Shown piece by piece: positions 1 through 8,632 of a stretch of 64,000 bases of DNA (positions within the stretch are counted from its first letter, which is position 1; each line of letters opens with the position of its first letter). Source of the stretch: Arthrobacter echini. GTDB taxonomy: Bacteria; Actinomycetota; Actinomycetes; Actinomycetales; Micrococcaceae. The notes beneath the pieces were generated by a model. It saw nothing but the letters and a program-made list of their open reading frames with translations, had not been told where the DNA came from and ran no database searches. Location of the stretch: positions 174,544 through 238,543 of the forward strand of contig NZ_SSWH01000005.1 in assembly GCF_004803505.1 (NCBI RefSeq). Reading direction: 5' to 3'. Position numbers and translations under genes: made by a program.

Positions 1-353
1 AGTGGGACATTGACCCGCCGCAGATCGGGGCGCGGCCCCATACCCCAGTCAGCATCCGCGTGGTCGAGGGTCGCCTCCAGTGCGATGCCGGAACGGACCT
101 CGTCCGAGAACAGGTCCAGCTGGAACGCCGTGCGCAGCAGCTCGCCCTGGAGCCGTGCTTCGGCGAGGTGGGTCTCCTCGACAGCGATCTGCACGAGCTC
201 GGCGGCTTCGCTGCGCAGTGCCGTTGCGATGGCGGTCAGTCTGTCGGCGCGGATAGCCGGGGTCTCCCCCGCGATCTGCAGGAAGGCTTCGTGCGCGGCT
301 CGCGCGGCGACGTCGACCTGCTCGGAGGTGGTGGCGATGGTGGGGGTGGTCAT
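1..353 (-). CDS. NADP-type aldehyde dehydrogenase, N-terminal part (runs off the window)
   Basis: Translation from an ATG at 353 gives 117 residues before the window edge. It reads like the N-terminus of the NADP-dependent aldehyde dehydrogenases that include alpha-ketoglutarate semialdehyde dehydrogenase: a helix with EETHLAEARLQGEL, then LLRTAFQLDLF, then a segment with DLRRVNVP just before the expected dinucleotide domain. A strong site (GAAAGGAG) precedes the ATG. It lies 31 bases after the L-fuconate dehydratase stop on the same strand, so it is probably the last known gene of that sugar-acid operon and would oxidise an aldehyde or semialdehyde intermediate. The catalytic Cys and Glu lie outside the window, so the substrate is inference. 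Confidence 0.8.
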   Translation of the reverse strand, partial: MTTPTIATTSEQVDVAARAAHEAFLQIAGETPAIRADRLTAIATALRSEAAELVQIAVEETHLAEARLQGELLRTAFQLDLFSDEVRSGIALEATLDHADADWGMGPRPDLRRVNVP

Positions 354-384
354 GATCGGTCTCCTTTCAAAAGGGGGTGCAGGG

Positions 385-1689
385 TCAGTGCTCGGTCAGG
401 GCCTGCCAGCCCGCACCTGATGGGAATGTCCAGTGCGCCGTGGACTGCGCGAGCATCTCGGCTCCGACACCGGCACGCGTCGGAGCCTGGTAGCGGCCAT
501 TGGCGACGACGGCCGGCTCGGCGAAGTGTTCGTGGAGGTGGTCCACGAACTCGATGACGCGATCGTCCATGGAGCCGGAGATCGCGGCGTAGTCGAAGAA
601 GGAGAAGTGCTGCACCAGTTCGCACAAACCCACTCCTCCTGCGTGCGGGCAGACAGGGGTGTCGAAGCGGGCCGCGAGCAGCAGGTTCGCGATGTTTTCG
701 TTCACCCCTGCGACACGGGTGGAATCGATCTGCAGGATGTCGATCGCTCCTGCCTGGAGGAGTTGCTTGAAGATGATGCGGCTCTGTACTGCCTCGCCGG
801 TGGCTACCTTGATCGGGTGGACGGCTTTCCGGATAGCGGCGTGGGCCAGGATGTCGTCGGTGCTGGTCGGCTCCTCGATCCAGTACGGTGCGAAGTCCTG
901 GAGCTGATTGACCCAGTCAATGGCCTCCTGCTCCTCCCAGCGCTGGTTGGCATCGATGGCGATCCGCACATCGGGGCCCACTGCCTCGCGGGCAAGCCGC
1001 AGGCGGCGGCGATCGTCCTCGATACTCCCGGCGACCTTCAGCTTGATCATGCCGAAACCGTCCGCAACTGCTTCCTGGGAGAGGCGCACCAGTTTCTCGT
1101 CGCTGTAGCCGAGCCACCCGGGAGTGGTGGTGTAGGCGGGGTAGCCGTACTGGCGCAGCTCACTGATGCGCTCCTGCTTGCCGGCCTGCCCGCGCTGCAA
1201 AATGTCTGTGGCGTCGGCGGGGGTGAGGGCGTTGCCGATGTGCGTGAAGTCGACAGCGCTGACAACCTCCTCGACCGGCATCTCACTGAGCAGCAGCCAC
1301 AGCGGCTTGCCCTCCCGCCGGGCGCGGATATCCCAGAGCGCATTCACCAGACCGCCGCAGGCCATGTGGGAGACGCCCTTCTCCGGTCCCAGCCAGCGCA
1401 ATTGGGAGTCGTGCACAAGCCGCCGCGAGGCATCGCCGAGATTGTGGACCAGCTCGTCGGTATCCCGGCCCACGAGCAGTTCGCCGTAGCTGTCCATACC
1501 TGCAGTGACCAGCTCGTTGCCACGGCCGCAGGTGAACACGAGACCGTAGCCGTGCTCGCCGTCATCGGTGGCGATGTCCACGTAGGCGGCCGAGTAGTCG
1601 GGGTCCACGTTGACGGCGTCGGAGCCATCCAGGTCGAGGGAGGTGGGGAAGCGCACGTCGGTGGTCGTGACGGACATGATGCGGGACAT
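385..1689 (-). CDS. fucD: L-fuconate dehydratase (enolase superfamily)
   Basis: A 434-residue protein, close to full family length. It should dehydrate L-fuconate to 2-keto-3-deoxy-L-fuconate in the non-phosphorylative L-fucose route. Visible active-site elements are the K-x-K pair in IKLKVA (Lys216, Lys218), the metal ligands Asp246 (IDAN), Glu272 (WIEEP) and Glu299 (TGEA), Asp322, and the general-base His349 in CPHAGG. The N-terminal stretch RFPTSLDLDGSDAVN is characteristic of the FucD subgroup. The start is ATG with AAGGA six bases upstream. It follows the TRAP genes by 26 bases on the same strand, suggesting that the transporter brings in a sugar acid. The subgroup assignment is strong; activity on a close analogue cannot be excluded. 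Confidence 0.92.
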   Translation of the reverse strand: MSRIMSVTTTDVRFPTSLDLDGSDAVNVDPDYSAAYVDIATDDGEHGYGLVFTCGRGNELVTAGMDSYGELLVGRDTDELVHNLGDASRRLVHDSQLRWLGPEKGVSHMACGGLVNALWDIRARREGKPLWLLLSEMPVEEVVSAVDFTHIGNALTPADATDILQRGQAGKQERISELRQYGYPAYTTTPGWLGYSDEKLVRLSQEAVADGFGMIKLKVAGSIEDDRRRLRLAREAVGPDVRIAIDANQRWEEQEAIDWVNQLQDFAPYWIEEPTSTDDILAHAAIRKAVHPIKVATGEAVQSRIIFKQLLQAGAIDILQIDSTRVAGVNENIANLLLAARFDTPVCPHAGGVGLCELVQHFSFFDYAAISGSMDDRVIEFVDHLHEHFAEPAVVANGRYQAPTRAGVGAEMLAQSTAHWTFPSGAGWQALTEH

Positions 1690-1715
1690 AGTGATTCCTT
1701 GAAGGTCAGGGGTGG

Positions 1716-2996
1716 TCAGAGGAAGCCGAGTAGTGACGGCAGTCCGAGGGTCAGCGCGGGAACGAAGGTGATGAGCAGCAGGGTCGCCACCATCGGGGCG
1801 AAGAAGGGCAGGATGCCCTTGATCACGATGGGGACCGGGGCCTTGGTAACGCTGGAGAGGACGAACAGGACGAGTCCGACCGGCGGGGTGATCAGCCCGA
1901 TGAGCAGATTGAAGATCACCATGATGCCCAGGTGGACCGGATCGATCCCGAAGGTCTCCGCGACAGGCTGGAGGACCGGCACGAGGATGAGGATCGCGGC
2001 GGTGGGTTCCAGGACACAGCCGACCAGCAGCAGGAGCACGTTAACGAGGATCAGGAAGACGATCGGCTGATTCGTGATCTCAAGGATGAGATTCGCAGCG
2101 ACCTGCGGTGCCTGTTCGCGGGCGAGGACCCACCCGAAGAGGGCCGCGGCAGCGACGATCAGCAGCACGGAGCCGGAGGTCTCCACCGTGGTCAGCAGCG
2201 TCCGGTACAGCTTGCGCCAGGACAGCGCCTTGTACACGAGGGCCAGGACCAGGATGTAGACGACGCCGATCCCGCTGGCCTCCGTCGGAGTGAAGACCCC
2301 ACTCAGAATTCCGCCCAGGATCACCAGGGCGGAGCCGGCGGCGGGCAGCGCGGCCACAGCCGTCCGCCCGCGGGTCCGCCACGTGGACTTCGGCAGCCGG
2401 AGCTCCTCGTGCTTGCGCATCAGCAACCAGACGGTGGTGCAGAGGGCGGCCACGAGGATCAGGGCCGGGACAATCCCGGCCATGAAGAGTGCGCCCACCG
2501 ATACGCCGGCGGTGACGGCGTAGATCACGGCGGGGATGCTCGGTGGGATCATGGGGGCGATCAGGCTCGATGCTCCCGTGACACCGAGGGCGAACTCCCG
2601 CTTGTAGCCGCGCTCCACCATGGCCGGCACCTGCACCCGGCCCATGGCCGCGGCGTCCGCGATGGCGGCGCCGCTCATCCAGGAAAAACCGAAACTGGTA
2701 GCCACGTTGACGTACCCGAGACTGCCGCGTAGATGGCCGATGCCAGCCACCGCGGCGTCGTAGAGCTTGTCTGTCACGCCGGAGACGTTGGCCATGTTGC
2801 CCAGCAGGATGAACATGGGCACGGCGAGGATCGCGAAGCTGTCCACGCCCGAGACGGTCTGCTGCACGGCCGTCCCGATCCGCGCGGTAGGATCCATGAT
2901 CACGTAGGCCACGGACGGGATGAGCAGGGCGAAGGAGACCGGCACCCGCAGCGCGAGCAGTACGAGCAGCGCGACGAGCATGATCAGAAGTGTCAC
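1716..2996 (-). CDS. dctM: TRAP transporter large permease subunit
   Basis: A 426-residue, strongly hydrophobic protein with about twelve membrane segments and the DctM-typical C-terminal block LLIGLITPPVGLVLFV; an FSWMSGAAIADAAAMG-like segment is also typical of this family. It is the ion-coupled translocation channel of a tripartite ATP-independent transporter in the cytoplasmic membrane. The start is a GTG five bases after the small-subunit stop, so the two subunits are translationally close. With the binding protein and small permease upstream it forms a complete P-Q-M set. Neighbouring sugar-acid enzymes suggest an aldonate-type substrate, which is inference. Confidence 0.93.
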   Translation of the reverse strand: MTLLIMLVALLVLLALRVPVSFALLIPSVAYVIMDPTARIGTAVQQTVSGVDSFAILAVPMFILLGNMANVSGVTDKLYDAAVAGIGHLRGSLGYVNVATSFGFSWMSGAAIADAAAMGRVQVPAMVERGYKREFALGVTGASSLIAPMIPPSIPAVIYAVTAGVSVGALFMAGIVPALILVAALCTTVWLLMRKHEELRLPKSTWRTRGRTAVAALPAAGSALVILGGILSGVFTPTEASGIGVVYILVLALVYKALSWRKLYRTLLTTVETSGSVLLIVAAAALFGWVLAREQAPQVAANLILEITNQPIVFLILVNVLLLLVGCVLEPTAAILILVPVLQPVAETFGIDPVHLGIMVIFNLLIGLITPPVGLVLFVLSSVTKAPVPIVIKGILPFFAPMVATLLLITFVPALTLGLPSLLGFL

Positions 2997-3001
2997 AGGC
3001 G

Positions 3002-3610
3002 CTACACCGCTTCCCGTTCGAGATTGTCCATGGCGTTCGGCACCACTTCGGGATGCCGGATATTGAGATAGATGTGCAGCAGTGCGTGCAGGAAGATCAG
3101 GCCGAAGCCGACGACGGCGGCACTGTAGACCACGCTCATCGGTAGGGAGGTGGCAGGTGCCAGCAGGCGGTCGGCGCCGGCCGCGAACCGGGCACCCGCA
3201 AACGCCATGAGTCCGGCCACCGCAGCCACCACGACGAGGGCGAACGTGTCGAGCACGATGCCACCCGTCCGTCCGAGCTTGCTCGCCAGGAGATCCACGG
3301 CGATGTGGATACGGCGGGCCATGACGAAGCCCGCCGAGACGAAGGTGAACCAGATCAGCGCGAAACGGGCGAGTTCCTCGGTCCAGCTGAAGGGTGTGCT
3401 GAACACGTAGCGGCTCACCACCTGGAGGATGATCAGGCCAAGTGTGCCGACCAGGAGCGCGCAGGTGGCCGCGCGCTCCACATTGATGGCGAAACGGTAC
3501 AACCTGCTGCGCTGTTCGGGGAAATCGGGCTCATCGGGCTCCTGCGGGATGGTGTACCCCGCAGCGATGTTGTTCTCGTTCGAGCCCCCCAAGCGCGATT
3601 CTTCGGTCAC
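3002..3610 (-). CDS. dctQ: TRAP transporter small permease subunit
   Basis: A DctQ-family four-helix membrane protein. I chose the GTG at 3610 (202 residues): it overlaps the stop of the binding-protein gene as GTGA and has AAGGA six bases upstream. An upstream ATG at 3646 would need a 40-base overlap. The TM core contains VVSRYVF, the WTEELARFALIWFTF signature of DctQ and an RRIHIAVDLL loop. It pairs with DctM to form the membrane part of the carrier. The charged 40-residue N-terminal tail is predicted to be cytoplasmic. Confidence 0.9.
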   Translation of the reverse strand: MTEESRLGGSNENNIAAGYTIPQEPDEPDFPEQRSRLYRFAINVERAATCALLVGTLGLIILQVVSRYVFSTPFSWTEELARFALIWFTFVSAGFVMARRIHIAVDLLASKLGRTGGIVLDTFALVVVAAVAGLMAFAGARFAAGADRLLAPATSLPMSVVYSAAVVGFGLIFLHALLHIYLNIRHPEVVPNAMDNLEREAV

Positions 3611-4650
3611 TGTCCGTCCTTGATCTCCTGGTACAGCTCGCCCCACGGCTGCTGCAGCATGGCTTCTTCTGCGGCAGAGGCGAAGCCCTCGCGGTCCACG
3701 TCCTCGTTGACCTCAATGCCGTCGCCGGCCTTCCATTCCTCGAGGATGCTCTGCTCCTGGTCCTCTACGCAGGTGCGCGTTGCGTCCGCGGCCGCTGCCA
3801 TGGCGTCGTCGAGCGCTGAGCGCTCGTCATCGGTCAGTCCTTCGTAGACAGCCCTGCCGGTGGTGATCTGGACTCCCTGGATCATGTGGCCGGTCAGGTT
3901 GATGTAGTCCTGCACCTCATTGAACTTGGCGGTGGAAATGGTGGGGATGGGATTTTCCTGGGCGTCGATCACGCCCTGCTGGAGGGCCAGGTACACCTCG
4001 TCCAGCGCCATCGGTGTGGCGGTCCCACCCATCGCCTTGATGTTCTCGAGGTAGAGCGGGGCATTCGGGGTGCGGATCTTCAGGCCTTCGAAGTCCTCGG
4101 CGGTCTTGATCTCCTTGTTCGCGGTGACCTGGCGGGTTCCGTAGTACCAGCTGGAGAGCACCTTGATGTCCGAACTCTCGTAGAGGTTGTCGAAGACCTC
4201 CGTCATGGTGTCTCCCTCCACCGTATCCACGAAGTTGTCCACATCGTCGAAGAGGTAGGCAGCGTCGAGGACCGCGGCGTTCTCTTCCCACACGCCGAGG
4301 AATGACGGGCCTGCAATCGCCATGTCGAGCGCGCCCGAGGCGACCTGCTCCAGCGATTCTGCTTCGTTGCCGAGTTGCGCGGCGGGGAAGCTCTCGATCT
4401 GCAGGCCGCTACCGTCGAGCTCCTCCTTTAAAGTGGTGATGCCGCATTCTTCGACCGGATGCCCGGCGTCGTACACGTGGGACAGGCGAAGCGTCTTCGC
4501 ATCCGCGTCGCCTGCAGCGGCTTCGTCGCGGTCGACGGGAGTGCCGACGTTGCAGCCCGAGAGTAGCAGCGCCGCGCTCGCGGCCAGCCCGAGTGCGGCT
4601 GCGGTACGACGGCGCACAGAGGTCTGGGTGTGGGAGTGTTCGAGCTTCAT
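3607..4650 (-). CDS. dctP: TRAP transporter solute-binding lipoprotein
   Basis: A 347-residue DctP-type binding protein. Its N-terminus is a lipoprotein signal: positively charged start, hydrophobic core and lipobox LLSGC with Cys33, fitting a Gram-positive cell that tethers the receptor to the membrane. The mature part has the family pattern, including the block around DFEGLKIRTPNAPLY (the Arg that binds the substrate carboxylate) and GVIDAQENPI. ATG with GGAAGGA seven bases upstream. The gene follows the Ldh-family dehydrogenase by 30 bases and overlaps dctQ by four bases, so transporter and enzymes are probably one transcript. Confidence 0.93.
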   Translation of the reverse strand: MKLEHSHTQTSVRRRTAAALGLAASAALLLSGCNVGTPVDRDEAAAGDADAKTLRLSHVYDAGHPVEECGITTLKEELDGSGLQIESFPAAQLGNEAESLEQVASGALDMAIAGPSFLGVWEENAAVLDAAYLFDDVDNFVDTVEGDTMTEVFDNLYESSDIKVLSSWYYGTRQVTANKEIKTAEDFEGLKIRTPNAPLYLENIKAMGGTATPMALDEVYLALQQGVIDAQENPIPTISTAKFNEVQDYINLTGHMIQGVQITTGRAVYEGLTDDERSALDDAMAAAADATRTCVEDQEQSILEEWKAGDGIEVNEDVDREGFASAAEEAMLQQPWGELYQEIKDGQ

Positions 4651-4680
4651 TGCTTGATCCTTCCGTAGGTACTGCGGGTG

Positions 4681-5733
4681 TTAGGAGTGGGATGAAACGG
4701 GTGTGAGCGAGAGGTCCTCGGCAAGTTGTGCGAGCTGTCGGACCGTGGAACCGGCAAGGCTGATGGTGTCTGTGGACGCGGACTCCCGAATACGCTCGGG
4801 ATCTCCGGGGGAGTGCACAGTGCGGTCCCCGGCCCCGGACTCGCGGACCTGCTGCTGGAGACTCGCCACTCGGGATCTTGTATGGTCGCTTCCGCCGAAG
4901 GCTGCGCTGTCGATCCCAATGATCAGGTGACCGTTGTTCATGCGGGACGCCGGGTTGGACCAGATGTCCACGGTCTCGAAGGCGAAGGTCGCCTCGGTCA
5001 GGGACGCAGCGAAGGCTTCGAGGAGCACGGCGACGGCGGATCCCTTATAGCCACCGAACGGGATCATCGAGCCCTTGGCCGCAGCCACCGGATCGGTGGT
5101 GGGCTCTCCATGGGCGTCGACGGCCCAGCCCTCCGGCAGCGGGGTGCCCTCGTTCTTCGCGGCGATGACCTTGCCGTAGGCACCGTTGCTGGTGGCGAGG
5201 TCCGCGGTGAGCGGCCAGGCGTTGTCGCTGGGAGCGCCGAGGGTGAGCGGGTTGGTGCCGAGCACCTTGGTGGAGCCGCCGTGGGGCGCCACCACCGGTC
5301 CGGTGGAGGAGGTGATGACAGACAACAGGCCTGCCGCGGCCAATTGGTCACTCCAGAAGGCGCCGGCACCGTAGTGGCTGCTGTTGTGCACCGCGACGGC
5401 GGCGATCCCCTGCGATCCGGCCAGCTCCAGCACGCGGTCCACGGCTGCCTGCATTGCCACCTGCCCCAGGGCGGCATCGGCGTCGAGAGTAGCGACCCCG
5501 GCCGCGCCCTGCTTGAAGCGCATCGACGGGGTGGGGTTGACACCACCCAGGCGCAGGGCCTCGGAGTACAGCGGAAGCCGGAGGGTGCCGTGGGAGTGGA
5601 TGCCGCGCTGGTCGGCCTGGACGAGCGATCGGGCAGTGAGCTGTGCATCGTCGGCCGGAACGCCTCGCGACGTGAGAACGTCGACCACGAATCGGGAGAG
5701 GTCCTGGCACTGAACTGTCATCGGGAGAATCAT
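4681..5733 (-). CDS. Ldh-family NAD(P)-dependent oxidoreductase (malate/L-lactate/ureidoglycolate dehydrogenase type)
   Basis: A protein of the Ldh_2 fold, which reduces or oxidises 2-oxo/2-hydroxy acids and is unrelated to classical lactate dehydrogenase. The signature GIHSHG near the N-terminus carries the catalytic His; later family blocks include HNSSHYGA, LGTNPLTLGAP and IPFGGYKGS. Reading frame is open to a GTG at 5760, but I prefer the ATG at 5733 (350 residues): it has AAGG eight bases upstream, fits the family length, and leaves the palindromes at 5746-5782 in the leader. ATGs at 5748 and 5721 are alternatives. It leads the TRAP/fuconate operon, an association resembling YiaK with YiaMNO in enterobacteria; the exact substrate is unknown. 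Confidence 0.85.
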   Translation of the reverse strand: MILPMTVQCQDLSRFVVDVLTSRGVPADDAQLTARSLVQADQRGIHSHGTLRLPLYSEALRLGGVNPTPSMRFKQGAAGVATLDADAALGQVAMQAAVDRVLELAGSQGIAAVAVHNSSHYGAGAFWSDQLAAAGLLSVITSSTGPVVAPHGGSTKVLGTNPLTLGAPSDNAWPLTADLATSNGAYGKVIAAKNEGTPLPEGWAVDAHGEPTTDPVAAAKGSMIPFGGYKGSAVAVLLEAFAASLTEATFAFETVDIWSNPASRMNNGHLIIGIDSAAFGGSDHTRSRVASLQQQVRESGAGDRTVHSPGDPERIRESASTDTISLAGSTVRQLAQLAEDLSLTPVSSHS

Positions 5734-5745
5734 CGTCGAAACCTT

Positions 5746-5782
5746 CATATAGGAATTCACCGAATACTATATGGATATTCGG
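5746..5782. promoter_or_regulatory. Nested inverted repeats, probable operator of the sugar-acid operon
   Basis: Two perfect 7-base inverted repeats interlock. CATATAG (5746-5752) pairs with CTATATG (5767-5773), and CCGAATA (5760-5766) pairs with TATTCGG (5776-5782). They lie directly upstream of the preferred start of the Ldh-family gene, where a repressor would block the operon. No regulator gene is adjacent in the window, so the binding protein is unknown. Confidence 0.5.
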
Positions 5783-5921
5783 AGAGCTACAAGGGGTTCG
5801 GGCAGCACAAGCTGACGTACGCGGTGCAACTGCGCCGCTGTGCGCGATGAGTCGGCGATCACCGACGTCGGCGCGATGTCGGTGTCATGCCTATGATTCT
5901 GCAACCTACTAGGTTGACGGA

Positions 5922-6242
5922 ATGTTCGAACCGTCCGTGAGAGCCGAGCTTGCAGCGTTCGTTGCGGAGCGCGACTGGGCCCAGTTCCATACCCCGCAGA
6001 ACCTCGCAGAGAGCATAGTCATCGAGGCCGCTGAGCTGCTTGAGTGTTTCCAGTGGGACGAAGAGGCAGACATCGAGCGCGTACAAGAGGAACTGGCCGA
6101 CGTCCTCACCTACTGTGTGCTGCTCGCCGACCGATTGGGCGTCGAGCCCGATGCGGTCGTGCTCGAGAAGCTGGTGAAGACGCGCGAGAAGTACCCGGTC
6201 GAGAAGGCTCGCGGGCGGAGCACGAAGTATGACGCCCTCTGA
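5922..6242 (+). CDS. MazG-like nucleotide pyrophosphohydrolase
   Basis: A 106-residue all-helical protein of the MazG/RS21-C6 superfamily, which hydrolyses non-canonical or excess (d)NTPs to monophosphates. The metal-binding pattern is visible as EAAELLE followed by EELADVLTY, giving the paired acidic E-x-x-E and E-x-x-D ligands, and FQWDEE between them. The N-terminal RDWAQFHTPQNLAESI matches the short dCTPase-like subgroup. A possible -10 (TATGAT, 5892-5897) and a small inverted repeat AACCT/AGGTT (5903-5915) precede it. It overlaps the next reading frame by 14 bases. Confidence 0.85.
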   Translation: MFEPSVRAELAAFVAERDWAQFHTPQNLAESIVIEAAELLECFQWDEEADIERVQEELADVLTYCVLLADRLGVEPDAVVLEKLVKTREKYPVEKARGRSTKYDAL

Positions 6243-6478
6243 CATCAGCTGGTTGGGTTTCACCAACGCAGAGGTAACGAATTGGGCCGGGCTGGACCAC
6301 CGCACCACCAATTGGCTCATCGTCTACATTCTGGACGATGCCGGTGGCTCAACGTCCGGCGCCAGGGGAAAGGCTCTTAAGGACGTCTATGTGGGCGAGT
6401 CGCACAACGCGGCTGCGCATCTACGCCAGCATCTCGTCTCGCCGGAGAAGAAACATCTGAGGCACATCCGCGCCACGT
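6229..6478 (+). pseudogene. Truncated N-terminus of a GIY-YIG/DUF2075-type protein
   Basis: Reading starts at ATG 6229 inside the MazG-like gene. About 83 residues resemble the GIY-YIG-like domain at the head of DUF2075 helicase/nuclease proteins: WLIVYILDD, then KDVYVGESHNAAAHLRQHL, then KKHLRHIR. A complete protein of this class would be several hundred residues long. Here the similarity stops at HIR (about 6470) and the DNA continues into rhamnulokinase-like sequence, so the rest has been deleted. The family name comes from motif recognition and is moderately certain. Confidence 0.6.
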
Positions 6479-7017
6479 CTCGAGCCTGTGGCTGCTGAGC
6501 GAATCCGTCAGGCAGTGGGAGCGCGAGTCGGGCGAGACCATCGATCTCCCCATGCTGCTCGCGGCGGCTGAGGAGGTATCCGGCGCGGTCACGATGTTTG
6601 AAACTGGAGACCCGGCGTTCATCCCGCCGGGTAACACACCCGCACGCATATGTGCCTGGTTCACCTCAGAGGGCTCGAGGCTCCGCGTCGGTGCGCTGCG
6701 ATCACCGCAGCATTATGGAGAGCCTGGCCGAGGCATACTCAAGGGCTATTCGACAGGCCGCTGAGCTCTCCGGGCTCCCGGTCTCGGTCGTGCACGATGT
6801 GGGCGGCGGATCCTAAAACGCCTGGCCCTGCCAGCTAGCCGCCGACCGCACCGGATTGACTGTGTTCGCCGGGCCCGTGGAGGCGACCGCTCTCGGCAAC
6901 GTGCTCATTCAGGCGCGAGCGCACGGACTCGTTCCCCGGGATTCGAGCCTGGAGTCACTGCGGGCATTGGTGGCGCGTGCGTTGCCGCCGATCTGCTACC
7001 TTCCGACAAGAGGATGA
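6479..7017 (+). pseudogene. rhaB: Decayed C-terminal fragment of rhamnulokinase (FGGY family)
   Basis: From 6483 one frame reads LWLLSESVRQWERESGE, later FETGDPAFIPPGNTPARICAW, matching the C-terminal half of L-rhamnulokinase. Near 6690 the similarity shifts by one frame to MESLAEAYSRAIRQAAELSG and VSVVHDVGGGS. The next codon is TAA at 6814-6816, where an intact gene would have Gln, and the same frame then runs on through CQLAADRTGLTVFAGPVEAT and ALGNVLIQARAHGLV to a stop at 7017. So there is a 5' deletion, one frameshift and one nonsense codon. L-rhamnose breakdown yields lactaldehyde, which links the remnant to the intact L-lactate dehydrogenase just downstream. Confidence 0.82.
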
Positions 7018-7127
7018 CCCACCTACTCATACACGTTCGAGCGGAGGTGGTGCGTGTGAAATATTTGTGGACATTCGGTGGCCCCCGCCACAGATGAGTG
7101 CACCTTCCAACTTGAAAGGACCATGCC

Positions 7128-8390
7128 ATGGTTAAGCGCCAACTTCCTGTGCCCGCGGAAATGCTCGAACTGATGCAGTTCAAAAAGATCGAGCTCAACG
7201 GCAAGAAGCGCCGGCTTGACTCCGCGCTCACCATCGGGGACCTGCGCACGATCGCCCAGCGTCGCACCCCGAAGGCTGCATTCGACTACACCGACGGTGG
7301 GGCCGAGGGTGAGCTGTCCCTGAATCGTGCCCGTCAGGCCTTCGAGGACATCGAATTCCACCCCTCGATCCTCCGTCCTGCCGAGCACGTCGACACCTCC
7401 GTAGAGATCCTCGGTGGGCCCAGCGCACTGCCCTTCGGCATCGCCCCGACCGGATTTACCCGGCTCATGCAGACTGAGGGTGAGACGGCCGGTGCCGGTG
7501 CCGCAGCGGCAGCCGGCATCCCCTTCACTCTCTCGACCCTCGGCACGACGTCCATAGAGGGTGTGAAAGCGGCGAACCCGACCGGGCGCAACTGGTTCCA
7601 GCTGTACGTGATGCGGCAGCGGGAAATTTCATACGAACTTGTCCGCCGGGCTGGCGAAGCAGGGTTCGACACGCTCATGTTCACCGTTGACACGCCGGTC
7701 GCGGGTGCTCGGCTCCGGGACAAGCGTAACGGGTTCTCGATCCCGCCGCAGCTGTCGATCGGAACGGTCCTCAACGCCGTCCCGCGACCGTGGTGGTGGA
7801 TCGATTTCCTCACTACCCCGAAGCTGGAGTTCGCTTCCCTGACCGATACCGGTGGCACGGTGGGCGATCTGCTCAATGCGGCGATGGACCCCACGATTAG
7901 CTACGATGACCTCGACATCATCCGGGACCTGTGGCCCGGCAAGATCGTCATCAAGGGCGTGCAGAACGTCGAGGACTCAGTACGCCTCGTCAATTTGGGC
8001 GTGGATGGGATTATCCTGTCCAACCACGGCGGCCGCCAGCTCGACCGGGCACCCATCCCGTTCCACCTGCTACCGCAGGTCGTCCGCGAGGTCGGAGCCG
8101 ATGCCACGATTATGGTGGACACGGGCATCATGAACGGAGCAGATATCGTCGCTTCCATGGCTTTGGGTGCGAAGTTCGCCCTCATTGGCCGTGCCTACCT
8201 GTACGGGCTCATGGCCGGCGGCCGCGAAGGCGTCGACAAGACCATCGCGATCCTCCGAGACGAGATCGAACGGACTATGCGCCTGCTCGGCGTCTCGCAC
8301 CTCGGCGAACTCGAATCCCGGCACGTCACACAACTCACCCGGCTCGTACCGGTCGCCCACGCGCTCAGCGAAGTGTCGAGAGCCATCTGA
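7128..8390 (+). CDS. lldD: FMN-dependent L-lactate dehydrogenase / alpha-hydroxy-acid oxidase
   Basis: A 420-residue TIM-barrel flavoprotein that oxidises L-lactate to pyruvate and passes electrons to the respiratory chain. Visible residues are Lys276 (VIKGV), which contacts the flavin, the catalytic His300 and the substrate-binding Arg303 in [10 protein letters not shown], and a late phosphate-binding segment around [14 protein letters not shown]. Start ATG with AAAGGA at the right distance. It was probably once the distal gene of a rhamnose cluster whose kinase is now a fragment upstream. Its product would also dispose of L-lactate formed by the fuconate pathway at the left of the window. 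Confidence 0.92.
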   Translation: MVKRQLPVPAEMLELMQFKKIELNGKKRRLDSALTIGDLRTIAQRRTPKAAFDYTDGGAEGELSLNRARQAFEDIEFHPSILRPAEHVDTSVEILGGPSALPFGIAPTGFTRLMQTEGETAGAGAAAAAGIPFTLSTLGTTSIEGVKAANPTGRNWFQLYVMRQREISYELVRRAGEAGFDTLMFTVDTPVAGARLRDKRNGFSIPPQLSIGTVLNAVPRPWWWIDFLTTPKLEFASLTDTGGTVGDLLNAAMDPTISYDDLDIIRDLWPGKIVIKGVQNVEDSVRLVNLGVDGIILSNHGGRQLDRAPIPFHLLPQVVREVGADATIMVDTGIMNGADIVASMALGAKFALIGRAYLYGLMAGGREGVDKTIAILRDEIERTMRLLGVSHLGELESRHVTQLTRLVPVAHALSEVSRAI

Positions 8391-8408
8391 GCGCACCTAG
8401 CCTTGATC

Positions 8409-8632
8409 GGGTCTGTCCAGAATTCGGTGTAACTGGATATCGTCTTGTTGGTTAGCGGCCGATGGAGAGTCGGCCGTTGGAGGTGATGTCGAAGGCGCTC
8501 AGCGCTGCGTTCCACTTTTGGGTCCAGCGTGCTCGTCCTTTCCCGGTCCAGTCGAGGCTCATCACGGCGAGGTAGACGCATTTGAGCGCGGCTTGCTCGT
8601 TCGGGAAGTGGCCTCGAGCTCGCCGGGGAGAT
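8409..8632 (-). mobile_element. IS256-family transposase remnant, C-terminal end plus terminal repeat
   Basis: On the minus strand the last about 60 codons of an IS256 (mutator-type) transposase are readable: RARGHFPNEQAALKCVYLAV, then SLDWTGKGRARWTQKWNAAL, then SAFDITSNGRLSIGR and a TAA at 8452-8454. The sequence around 8409-8437 (GTCTGTCCAGAATTC) resembles the terminal repeat of such elements. The coding similarity ends near 8632, so about 85 percent of the transposase is missing. The element is dead and marks a deletion or recombination point next to lldD. Confidence 0.75.

Noticed and set aside
433..2070. A 545-codon open frame on the plus strand
   Set aside because: Antisense to L-fuconate dehydratase and dctM; no recognisable domain.
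5859..6320. A 153-codon minus-strand frame opposite the MazG-like gene
   Set aside because: The plus-strand protein has clear MazG metal motifs; the antisense frame has none.
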